A DNA stretch of 53,510 nt, from the NCBI GenBank assembly GCA_944363805.1, contig CALVVH010000001.1, forward strand, positions 1 through 53,510, in the 5' to 3' direction. The position numbers and the translations under genes were made by a program. Source of the DNA: an uncultured Bacilli bacterium. Its GTDB lineage: Bacteria; Bacillota_I; Bacilli_A; RF39; UBA660. Below are positions 17,719-25,654 of the stretch, in pieces. Each line of letters opens with the position of its first letter. Position 1 is the stretch's first letter. Below the pieces are notes generated by a model. The model was not told the DNA's origin and searched no databases. It was given only the letters and a program-made list of their open reading frames with translations.

Positions 17719-19491
17719 ATGCTTAGAGAAAAATTAAAAACGATACCGCACTTGCCGGGGTCATATCAAATGCGCAATAGTAATAATACCATAATATATG
17801 TCGGTAAGGCCAAAGACTTATATAAACGGGTCAATAGTTATTTTAAAGGAACAGTGACAGGTAAAACTGCCAAGATGGTAAGTGAAGTAGTAGATTTTAC
17901 CTATATAACGACAACAACAGAACAAGAAGCTTTTATTTTAGAAATAAATTTGATTAAAGAATATAATCCTAAATATAATATTTTACTTAAAGATGATAAG
18001 AGTTATCCTTATATTGAATATATTAGTAAGCCTTATCCGAGACTTAAAGTATCGAGATATTTAAATATTCGAAAGAAAGATAAGAAAATGTTATTTGGGC
18101 CTTATCCAAACGCTTATGCGGCACGAAAGATAGTAGGCCTTATAAATAGATTGTATCCTCTCAAGAAGTGTGAAGGGATGCCTAAAAAAGTTTGTCTTTA
18201 CTATCATATTGGAGAATGTTTAGGGTATTGTGAGAAGAATGTCGATCAGGATAAACTTAACAATATGGAGCATGAGATATTGGACTTTTTAAAGGGCAAT
18301 GATAAAATTTTATATGATAAAATGATGGAAAAAATTCAAAGTTTTAGTGACAATCTCAATTTCGAGGCGGCCTTAGAGTTAAAAAAAGAATTACAATATA
18401 TTCGGGTTATTTTGGATAAACAACGGGTAGAGTTACATGATTATGTCAACCGGGATGCTATTGGTTTTTATTTTGATGAAGGTATTGTTTCTGTACAGAT
18501 TCTTTTTATTCGTAATGGTAAAATTGTCGGGGGTAATAACGATAAGTTTTATTTGATGAGCGATGTTTATGATGAAGTAAATTCCTATATTTTGAATTTT
18601 TATTCAAGACATGAAATACCTAAAGAAATACTTTTAGATGCCGGATTAAATGCCCAAGTAATTGGGGATATACTAGAAGTACGAGCTTTGGTTCCACAGA
18701 AGGGAAATAAGAAGAATTTAATCGATATGGCGAAAGAAAATGCTCGCATTAGTTTGGAGCAAGAAGTAAATATAATTAGAAATGATGAAAAGCGTAGTGT
18801 GGGAGCTAATGAAGCATTGCGGGAATTATTACATTTGCCAGTTCTAGATCGAATTGATGCTTTTGATAATTCCAATTTATTTGGGTCTTATTCGGTTAGT
18901 GGGATGGTTGTTTTTAAAGATGGTAGACCAAATCGTAAGGAATATCGCAAGTATAAAGTTAGTGTCGATAAGAATGATGATTATAATACGATGAAAGAAG
19001 TAATTTATCGCAGATATTACCGTGCAATGGTAGAGAAAACAGAAATGCCTGATTTAATTATTGTCGATGGAGGAGAAAACCAAATAAATGCTTGTAATGA
19101 GATATTGGAGGCATTACATTTAAATATCAAAGTATGTGGGTTAAAAAAAGATGATCATCACCGGACTAATCAATTAATCGATGGTAATACCTTGAGTGTG
19201 ATTGACATACCTCGAGATAGTGATATCTTCCACTATTTGACACGTATTCAAGATGAAGTGCATAGGTTTACAATTACATATCACAAGCAACTTAGAGATA
19301 AAGGAAGTATTGCTAGTGTGCTAGATAATATTGATGGCATTGGCAAGATAAGAAAGAAGGAACTAATCAAGAAATATGGTAGTATTAAGAAGATGGGAGA
19401 AGCTAGTATCGATGAGTTGGCTAATATTATTCCAAGACATGTAGCAGAAGAATTAAAACGCTATTTAGAAGATAGAAATGAGGCCAAGTAA
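17719..19491 (+). CDS. uvrC: Excinuclease ABC subunit C
   Basis: A 590-residue protein with the complete UvrC layout: GIY-YIG nuclease domain (about 10-90; GSYQMRN then YVGKAKDLYKR), a cysteine-containing middle (CLYYHIGECLGYC), a UVR/UvrB-binding motif (about 205-235), an RNase H-like nuclease domain (DAFDNSNLFGSYSVSGMVVF, IIVDGGENQIN) and a C-terminal helix-hairpin-helix pair (IDGIGKIRKKELIKKYG). It makes both cuts flanking a DNA lesion with UvrB. It overlaps the next gene by one base, so the Rnf-like genes may share its transcript. A TATAAT lies at 17695-17700. Confidence 0.96.
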   Translation: MLREKLKTIPHLPGSYQMRNSNNTIIYVGKAKDLYKRVNSYFKGTVTGKTAKMVSEVVDFTYITTTTEQEAFILEINLIKEYNPKYNILLKDDKSYPYIEYISKPYPRLKVSRYLNIRKKDKKMLFGPYPNAYAARKIVGLINRLYPLKKCEGMPKKVCLYYHIGECLGYCEKNVDQDKLNNMEHEILDFLKGNDKILYDKMMEKIQSFSDNLNFEAALELKKELQYIRVILDKQRVELHDYVNRDAIGFYFDEGIVSVQILFIRNGKIVGGNNDKFYLMSDVYDEVNSYILNFYSRHEIPKEILLDAGLNAQVIGDILEVRALVPQKGNKKNLIDMAKENARISLEQEVNIIRNDEKRSVGANEALRELLHLPVLDRIDAFDNSNLFGSYSVSGMVVFKDGRPNRKEYRKYKVSVDKNDDYNTMKEVIYRRYYRAMVEKTEMPDLIIVDGGENQINACNEILEALHLNIKVCGLKKDDHHRTNQLIDGNTLSVIDIPRDSDIFHYLTRIQDEVHRFTITYHKQLRDKGSIASVLDNIDGIGKIRKKELIKKYGSIKKMGEASIDELANIIPRHVAEELKRYLEDRNEAK

Positions 19492-20612
19492 TGCGACTTA
19501 TCAGTTTAAAAAAAGATAATAGTATTAGACCTAATGATGAGATAAACTATTATTTAAATCCAGATTTTATTTATATTCCAATTGGCAATGCCAATATTAA
19601 TGATAGGGTAAGAGTTTATAAGAATATGCTCATAAAAGATGGAATATTATCACCGATATCAGGAATTACTTTAGGAGTAGAACAAAAACTATTTACTAAG
19701 GGAAAATCTAAAGTATTAGTTATAAAAAATGATTATCGGGAATTACAAGTAAATAGAAAAAAAGAACATTATGATATAACTAAAGAAGGAATTTTAAAAG
19801 CTTTGGGTGATACTAAAAATAAGAATATTTTAGCTAAATTAAAGGGGCAAAATAAGTTTAGGAATATAATAATTAGTGCTATTGATGATGGCGTATATGT
19901 ATTTAATAAAATATTTATATTAAAAGAAAATATTAATGAACTATTAGAACTATTTGATAAACTCAGTTTAATTTATAAAAGTGATAATAATTATTTAGTA
20001 GTAAAAAATACGGATACAAATATTATTACAGAATGTCTAAATTATATTGGAACATATCCTAATATTAAACTTATTTTAGTTAATGATGAATATCTACTAG
20101 GTAAAGAAGAGTTTTTGGTAAAAAAATTGCAAGTAGATGGTAGTACTTTATTTATGGATACTAATGAGTTACTTACTTTAAGTAATATATTACATGAAAA
20201 AGATGATACAACAATGATGATTACAGTAAGTGGGGATGCTTTAGAAGAAAATATAGTTTTTCGGATAAAAAAATATAGTGCTTTTAAAGAAATTATGCCG
20301 AAGTTAAAATTAAGTACGGAGGATTTTGAAGTTGTTTGTAATGGTCTTATGCAAGGGATGCAGGTAGATAACTGGCAAGATTTAGTGATCGATGAAGATA
20401 TGCAAGTGATAAATATTATGAAAAAGCAGAAGAAAGTTTCGAGTGAATGCATCAACTGTGGCAAGTGTATAGAGATTTGCCCAACTGGAGTAAATCCTTT
20501 GAGTGGGAAGAATATTGATAAATGCATCAATTGTGGACTATGTTCATATATTTGTCCGGGATATGTCAATTTAAAAGAAAAGTTGAAGGGATATTTAAAA
20601 GATGAAAGATAG
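19491..20612 (+). CDS. rnfC: RnfC-like electron-transport protein with two 4Fe-4S clusters
   Basis: A 373-residue protein resembling RnfC. It has an N-terminal beta-rich segment (NPDFIYIPIGNANINDRVRVYKN), an NADH-oxidoreductase-like middle, and C-terminal ferredoxin motifs CINCGKCIEICP and CINCGLCSYICP for two 4Fe-4S clusters. RnfC is the NADH-binding subunit of the Rnf ion-pumping ferredoxin:NAD oxidoreductase. It is shorter than usual (430 or more) and overlaps an RnfD-like gene by 11 bases. rnfG, E, A and B are not in the window. A complex with only C and D, or with distant partners, is an inference; a PrdC-type relative is another possibility. Confidence 0.75.
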   Translation: MRLISLKKDNSIRPNDEINYYLNPDFIYIPIGNANINDRVRVYKNMLIKDGILSPISGITLGVEQKLFTKGKSKVLVIKNDYRELQVNRKKEHYDITKEGILKALGDTKNKNILAKLKGQNKFRNIIISAIDDGVYVFNKIFILKENINELLELFDKLSLIYKSDNNYLVVKNTDTNIITECLNYIGTYPNIKLILVNDEYLLGKEEFLVKKLQVDGSTLFMDTNELLTLSNILHEKDDTTMMITVSGDALEENIVFRIKKYSAFKEIMPKLKLSTEDFEVVCNGLMQGMQVDNWQDLVIDEDMQVINIMKKQKKVSSECINCGKCIEICPTGVNPLSGKNIDKCINCGLCSYICPGYVNLKEKLKGYLKDER

Positions 20613-21465
20613 AGTATTTTTGCATAGTGAGGAAGCCACTAAGAAGATGGTTATTCGCTTTTTGCTAAGTTTAATTCCTTTAGTTTTGTATGGTTTATAT
20701 AAAAATGGGTGGTTACTCTATCAAAGAGATTTGCTAAGTTTATGGCAATTACCCAAGATAATATACTTGTTACTTATTAGTTTAGGAATATATACTCTTT
20801 GTAATAAGTTTATACGCAAAAAAAATTTTTGGAATTTAGATTTAGTTTATGCTTTGATTGTTTCTTTATTTATGCCTCCGAATATCAATTTGGGAATATA
20901 TGCTTTGGGATTTTTTGTGGGTTATGTTATAAGTTCTTTAATAGAAAGAAAACTTACTTTTAATAAGATGGCTTTTTGGAAATTACTAATTATTATGCTG
21001 GTGGTCATATTTAGTGATTATACGTATTTGAACGCGGCAGAAGAGTTAAATTTATACCATTTTAATTATTGGAATTTGATATGGGGCCGAGTGAGTGGTG
21101 GTATTGGTACAAGTAGTGTCATACTAGGAGTAGTTGTGTTAGCTTTATTTAGTTTTTTTAATAACTACAAGACTATCATTACATGCTTTAGTTTAATTAT
21201 TTTTAGTCTCTTATCTTTAATTACTATGGGATTAGATGCCAATATATTTTTAAATAGTAATGTAATTTTAGGATTTATCTTATTGAATGTCGATAGTAAG
21301 AGTACACCGCACAATAAAATAGCGATGATTATATATGGTCTACTATTGGGTATTTTTACTTTTGGCATATATTTTTTTAGTAAATCACCTGAAAGCGTCT
21401 TTATAGCTTGTCTAATTTTGAGTTTTTGCTCTTCAGGACTTGATAAAATCGTTGAAAAATGGTAA
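20602..21465 (+). CDS. rnfD: RnfD/NqrB-like membrane protein
   Basis: A 287-residue protein with about eight to nine membrane helices and an NqrB/RnfD-like pattern: a short soluble start (FLHSEEATKKMVIRFLLSL) then paired helices. The segment GGIGTSSVILG occupies the place of the flavin-attachment motif (S-G-A-T-x-x-T) where FMN is bound to threonine; the match is partial, with GT retained. It is coupled to the RnfC-like gene by an 11-base overlap. I infer a redox-linked membrane module. It ends 76 bases before dnaG. Confidence 0.7.
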   Translation: MKDRVFLHSEEATKKMVIRFLLSLIPLVLYGLYKNGWLLYQRDLLSLWQLPKIIYLLLISLGIYTLCNKFIRKKNFWNLDLVYALIVSLFMPPNINLGIYALGFFVGYVISSLIERKLTFNKMAFWKLLIIMLVVIFSDYTYLNAAEELNLYHFNYWNLIWGRVSGGIGTSSVILGVVVLALFSFFNNYKTIITCFSLIIFSLLSLITMGLDANIFLNSNVILGFILLNVDSKSTPHNKIAMIIYGLLLGIFTFGIYFFSKSPESVFIACLILSFCSSGLDKIVEKW

Positions 21466-21541
21466 AATAATGTCGATTTTTATATAAAAGCAAAAGGAAA
21501 AACGATACTAGCATGTGTATATATAAGTAGAGGGGAAAAAT

Positions 21542-23284
21542 ATGGCTCATATCAAAGATGAAGAACTTAATGCCATTAGAGAGCAGGCAGATATTGTCGA
21601 TATTATATCGGATTATTTGACGTTAAAACAACGCGGCAAAAATTTTTTGGCTGTCTGTCCTTTTCACGATGATCATTCACCTAGTTTGACAGTATCACGA
21701 GAAAGACAAATATTCAATTGTTTTACTTGTCACACGGGGGGTAATGTTTTTACCTTTGTTATGAAATATGAAAATGTCAGTTTTGTTGAAGCAGTCAAGA
21801 TTGTAGCGGATAAAATTGGTTATGATTTACATATCGATAATTATATCGACTATGCAACAGTAAATAAAGAAGATTATGACGCAATGGAACTGGCCAAAAA
21901 GTTTTATCTTAATAATATATTTACAGAAAAAGGAATCAATGCTAGAAAGTATTTACTCGATAGAGGAATAGATGAAAAAATAATAAGAGAGTTTAATATT
22001 GGTTTAGCTTTGGAAGATAAAGATACTTTGTATAAACTTTTGAGTAATAAGAAGTATGAAGATGACAAATTAATTAATTTAGGATTAATTAATAAGTATG
22101 GACTGGAAACTTATGATACGTTTAGTAATAGGATAATGATTCCCATTGAAGACTTGAAAGGCCAAGTAGTAGGATTTACTGGTAGAATATATAATGGGGA
22201 AAAAGATACTGCTAAATACATGAACACCAAAGAAACAGAGATATTTAAAAAGAGTCATATTTTATTTAATTATCATAATGCTCGGGCAAGTATTCGTGAA
22301 GAAAAATTAGCAGTAGTTGTCGAAGGAAATATGGATGCTATCAAACTTAGTGCTAGTGGAATTAAAAATGTTGTAGCATTGATGGGAGTAGCCCTTTCTA
22401 AAGAACAGATAAATGTTTTAAAGAAGCTCAATGTACCAATTGTTTTGATGCTCGATAATGATAATGCAGGGTTAGAAGCAACTGTTAAAAATGGGGAAGA
22501 ATTAGAAAATGCCGGAGTAATAGTACAAGTGGTAAGACTTACAGATGCAAAAGATCCGGATGAATATATAAGATTAAAGGGAGTTGATGCCTTAAAGGAT
22601 AATATCAAGCATGCTGTCAAGTTTATCGATTTTAAACTAGAATACTTAAAAAATAATAAGAATTTAAATAATATGGAAGACTTAATAACGTATGTAAGAG
22701 AAGTAATTTCTAGTATAAATAACAAAGATGACTTGACAAAAGAGCTAGTTATATCTAAAATAAGCAAGGATTATGAAATTGATGCCGAAATATTAAAAAA
22801 TGAATTACAAAAAAGCGGGGTCAAAGAAGAGAAGAAGAATGTGACCGAGACAAGGCCGGTAGAAAGGCCAAAGAAAAGTAAATATCATAGTGCGGCAAGT
22901 AAAATTTTATATCATATGATGCTAGATACTAATTATATTACAATTTATAAAAATAGATTGGGATATTTAAAAGAAAAGCAAGAAAGAATACTAGCAAGTG
23001 AAATAGTTTATTATGAAAGTGTCCATAATAATATTAATATTGCGGATTTTATTAGTTATGTTTTGCCACAGGAAAATTTAGCAAGTTTTGTCAATGCAAT
23101 TGTGGCGGAGAATGCCAATACAGTTGTTTCAAAAGAAGAATTTAATAACTGTATTGACGCCGTGCTAAAAATATTAAAAAAAGATGAAATTGCTAATGTG
23201 ATGCAGAAGATAAAAGATGAGATGGATATTAATAAAAAGGCCGAGTTGATTACTAAACTTATAGATTTAAAAAAGGAAGTGTGA
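21542..23284 (+). CDS. dnaG: DNA primase DnaG
   Basis: A 580-residue protein: N-terminal CHC2 zinc finger (C39, H42, C60, C63 in [10 protein letters not shown] and NCFTCHTGG), catalytic core, TOPRIM domain ([16 protein letters not shown], then [12 protein letters not shown]), and a C-terminal helicase-binding part. It makes RNA primers for replication. Start with an AGAGGGG site. It heads the conserved macromolecular-synthesis operon dnaG-rpoD; rpoD begins 4 bases after its stop. Confidence 0.96.
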   Translation: MAHIKDEELNAIREQADIVDIISDYLTLKQRGKNFLAVCPFHDDHSPSLTVSRERQIFNCFTCHTGGNVFTFVMKYENVSFVEAVKIVADKIGYDLHIDNYIDYATVNKEDYDAMELAKKFYLNNIFTEKGINARKYLLDRGIDEKIIREFNIGLALEDKDTLYKLLSNKKYEDDKLINLGLINKYGLETYDTFSNRIMIPIEDLKGQVVGFTGRIYNGEKDTAKYMNTKETEIFKKSHILFNYHNARASIREEKLAVVVEGNMDAIKLSASGIKNVVALMGVALSKEQINVLKKLNVPIVLMLDNDNAGLEATVKNGEELENAGVIVQVVRLTDAKDPDEYIRLKGVDALKDNIKHAVKFIDFKLEYLKNNKNLNNMEDLITYVREVISSINNKDDLTKELVISKISKDYEIDAEILKNELQKSGVKEEKKNVTETRPVERPKKSKYHSAASKILYHMMLDTNYITIYKNRLGYLKEKQERILASEIVYYESVHNNINIADFISYVLPQENLASFVNAIVAENANTVVSKEEFNNCIDAVLKILKKDEIANVMQKIKDEMDINKKAELITKLIDLKKEV

Positions 23285-23288
23285 AATA

Positions 23289-24395
23289 ATGAACGAAATT
23301 AAGACATTAGAAGAAAGAGAAAATAGTTTAATTGCTAAGGGTAAAGAAAAAGGTTTTATTACTTTTGAACAACTAGCAGAAGAATTAAAGGGATTAGAAA
23401 TCGATAGTGATTCTCTAGATAATTTGTATAACAAATTGGTCGAAAATAAAATCGAAGTTGTTGCGGAAGCTGATGTTGATTCGAGTGATGGCGAAGCGAA
23501 GATTAAATCTAAGGAAGAAAATGAAGAAATAATATTAAATGATGAAGATATCACTAAAGATATCAATATCAATGATCCAGTTAGAATGTATTTGAAAGAA
23601 ATTGGGCGAATTTCTTTGCTTTCAAGTACTGAAGAAATGGAAATTTCACAAAGAGTTGCTGATGGTGATGAAGAAGCCAAAAGAATTCTTGCCGAATCTA
23701 ATCTACGGCTAGTGGTAAGTATTGCTAAAAGATATGTTGGGCGTGGCTTATTGTTCCTTGATTTAATTCAAGAAGGAAATATCGGACTTATGAAAGCAGT
23801 AGAAAAGTTTGACTATGATAAGGGTTATAAATTTTCAACTTATGCTACTTGGTGGATTAGACAAGCTATAACTCGAGCTTTAGCAGATCAAGCAAGAACT
23901 ATTAGAGTACCAGTACATATGGTAGAAACTATCAATAAGATGTCACGCGTTCAAAGACAACTTACTTTGGAACTTAATAGAGAACCTAGTGAAGAAGAAA
24001 TTGCTAAGAAAATGGGGGTTGGTGTTGAAAAGGTTCGAGAAGTATTAAAAATTAGTCAAGAACCAGTTTCTTTGGAAACTCCAATCGGGGAAGAAGAAGA
24101 TTCTCATCTAGGTGATTTTCTTAAAGATGAATCTAGTTTATCACCAGAAGAATATACCGAAAATGAAATATTAAAAGAAGAAATAAAAGAAGTTCTTATG
24201 TCACTTCAAGCAAGAGAACAAGAAGTGCTAGAACTTAGATTTGGACTTATCGATGGAACTTGTCATACGCTAGAAGAAGTGGGTAAAAAATTTAATGTAA
24301 CTAGAGAAAGAATTAGACAAATTGAAGCAAAGGCTTTAAGAAAATTACGGCATCCATCACGGGCCAAAAAACTAAGAGATTTCTTGGAAGAATAA
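23289..24395 (+). CDS. rpoD: Primary sigma factor RpoD/SigA
   Basis: A 368-residue protein with a reduced region 1.1 and an acidic linker, region 1.2 ([17 protein letters not shown]), region 2 with the -10 reading helix ([20 protein letters not shown]), region 3, and region 4 ([20 protein letters not shown]) that reads the -35 box. The near-perfect TTGACA/TATAAT promoters seen elsewhere in the window fit this housekeeping sigma. It lies between dnaG and trmK, and its stop overlaps the trmK start. Confidence 0.97.
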   Translation: MNEIKTLEERENSLIAKGKEKGFITFEQLAEELKGLEIDSDSLDNLYNKLVENKIEVVAEADVDSSDGEAKIKSKEENEEIILNDEDITKDININDPVRMYLKEIGRISLLSSTEEMEISQRVADGDEEAKRILAESNLRLVVSIAKRYVGRGLLFLDLIQEGNIGLMKAVEKFDYDKGYKFSTYATWWIRQAITRALADQARTIRVPVHMVETINKMSRVQRQLTLELNREPSEEEIAKKMGVGVEKVREVLKISQEPVSLETPIGEEEDSHLGDFLKDESSLSPEEYTENEILKEEIKEVLMSLQAREQEVLELRFGLIDGTCHTLEEVGKKFNVTRERIRQIEAKALRKLRHPSRAKKLRDFLEE

Positions 24396-25018
24396 TGATA
24401 AGTAAAAGATTAAAAGCACTAGCTGATTTAGTACCTAGTAATAGTAGTGTAATAGATATTGGAACGGATCATGCATATTTACCTATTTATTTATATGAAA
24501 ATAATATTACGAAAGATATTATTGCTAGTGATATATCAGAAAAGGTATTACAAAGTAGTTTAGATAATTTAAAGAAATACAATTTAGATAATGATATATC
24601 TTTAATTCAAAGTGATGGATTTAAAAATATTGCTTTAAAATATGATGTAGCTGTTATAGCAGGAATGGGTATATATACTATTAAAAAGATTTTAAATGCT
24701 TCTAATAGATCTGATATACTTATTATCCAAAGTAATAATGATCACTATGAATTACGAAAATATTTAAATGAATTGGGATATAAAATAGATAAAGAAATAG
24801 TAGTTTATGATAATAAAAAATATTATGATATTATTCGTTTTAGAAAAGGAGAAGAAAAGTTAACTAAAGAAGAACTTCTTTTTGGAAAAAGTAATAATAA
24901 AGTATATTATAAATATTTATTAGATAAATATAAGTATATTTATGATAAATCTAATAATAAAAAATATTTAGAATATATTACTATTCTAAATAATCTTATT
25001 GAAAAAATACCGGAGTAG
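24395..25018 (+). CDS. trmK: tRNA (adenine22-N1)-methyltransferase TrmK
   Basis: A 207-residue class-I SAM-dependent methyltransferase. The SAM-binding motif is VIDIGTDHAYLPIYLY with the acidic second-strand end ASDISEKVL, and VIAGMGIYTIKKIL is typical of the TrmK/YqfN group. It methylates N1 of A22 in some tRNAs. Its place directly after sigA matches Bacillus (sigA-yqfN). It overlaps rpoD by one base, and its 3' end overlaps a convergent small gene by 23 bases. Confidence 0.92.
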   Translation: MISKRLKALADLVPSNSSVIDIGTDHAYLPIYLYENNITKDIIASDISEKVLQSSLDNLKKYNLDNDISLIQSDGFKNIALKYDVAVIAGMGIYTIKKILNASNRSDILIIQSNNDHYELRKYLNELGYKIDKEIVVYDNKKYYDIIRFRKGEEKLTKEELLFGKSNNKVYYKYLLDKYKYIYDKSNNKKYLEYITILNNLIEKIPE

Positions 25019-25274
25019 ATGAAGGCTGAACTTTTGGGGGTTCAGTTTTTTCTTGGGCTTTTACTTCGACAGTTGTTTTTACTTCATTATTTGGGATATT
25101 GTTGGTCTTTTTTAATTCACCTAAAACACTCATAACTTTCCGAGCATTTTGAATCATCGGTTTAGCTTGTTGGTAAAGCGGAATTACTTGGTTAGCAATG
25201 GATAGTCCTTTGGATATACCTCCGAGGACTTTGGTAAGAGTCAAAGAACTTCCAATAGTATTAGCTCCAAACAT
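24996..25274 (-). CDS. YqfQ-like small protein (VrrA/YqfQ family, tentative)
   Basis: A 92-residue protein starting MFGANTIGSS, with a central helical stretch KGLSIANQVIPLYQQAKPMI and a Pro/Lys/Thr-rich tail. This resembles the YqfQ family, whose Bacillus member is a spore-coat-associated protein coded in the same sigA/yqfN neighbourhood. The ribosome site AAGGTGA lies ahead of the ATG. Its 3' coding part contains the terminator of trmK read in the other direction. The family call rests on a short pattern and context. Confidence 0.55.
   Translation of the reverse strand: MFGANTIGSSLTLTKVLGGISKGLSIANQVIPLYQQAKPMIQNARKVMSVLGELKKTNNIPNNEVKTTVEVKAQEKTEPPKVQPSSTPVFFQ
25026..25051 (+). terminator. 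Terminator of dnaG-rpoD-trmK inside a convergent gene
   Basis: The stem CTGAAC / GTTCAG with a U/G loop and six T residues lies 8 bases after the trmK stop and entirely within the yqfQ-like frame on the other strand. Confidence 0.8.
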
Positions 25275-25327
25275 AAAATCACCTTACTATAGTTTATGAT
25301 AATAAAAAAATAAATGTCATAAAACAT

Positions 25328-25540
25328 CTATTTTTGCCGAATAATTATTTCAATATTACATTTTTGGGCTAGTTCTAACAAGTCTTTAAAATAGTAATTG
25401 GTCTTGCCAGCTTCATTTGCTTTGACCCATTCTGATGATTTATTTACTAATTTACCAAATTCTTCTTGTGTCATATTGGTTGAATCACGCATTATTTTTA
25501 TTATATCCTTTGGTTCATACTTATTTGCATTTATCTCCAT
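25328..25540 (-). CDS. Small XRE-type helix-turn-helix regulator
   Basis: A 70-residue protein with a single lambda-repressor-like HTH: DIIKIMRDSTNMTQEEFGKL for the first helices and SSEWVKANEAGKTNYYF around the recognition region. I chose the ATG at 25540 for its AGGTGAAAAT site; longer starts up to 25615 have none as good. It is transcribed away from the 25655 surface protein gene. The gap between them holds a perfect inverted repeat across that gene's -35 box, so this regulator is a candidate repressor of it. Confidence 0.72.
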   Translation of the reverse strand: MEINANKYEPKDIIKIMRDSTNMTQEEFGKLVNKSSEWVKANEAGKTNYYFKDLLELAQKCNIEIIIRQK

Positions 25541-25593
25541 ATTTTCACCTGCTAGTTTCATTATATAAGAATACCCTTTCATATTTTCAAAAT

Positions 25594-25627
25594 AGGTATT
25601 GACAATACCTAACAAAAATGATATTCT
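25594..25627 (+). promoter_or_regulatory. Sigma-A promoter with overlapping operator-like inverted repeat
   Basis: TTGACA (25599-25604), a 17-base spacer and TATTCT (25622-25627) form a near-consensus promoter for the 25655 gene. The perfect repeat AGGTATT-GAC-AATACCT (25594-25610) covers the whole -35 box, a typical repressor position. The nearest regulator is the divergent XRE-type gene at 25328-25540. Confidence 0.72.
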
Positions 25628-25654
25628 TAAAATAGCGAAGGAGAAGATGAAGTT

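Noticed and set aside
20042..20569. Minus-strand frame of 175 codons
   Set aside because: Entirely antisense to the RnfC-like gene; its cysteines and histidines are the complement of the ferredoxin motifs. No ribosome site or family.
22273..22767. Minus-strand frame of 164 codons
   Set aside because: Antisense to the TOPRIM region of dnaG, with low-complexity Ser/Leu/Ile content typical of shadow frames.
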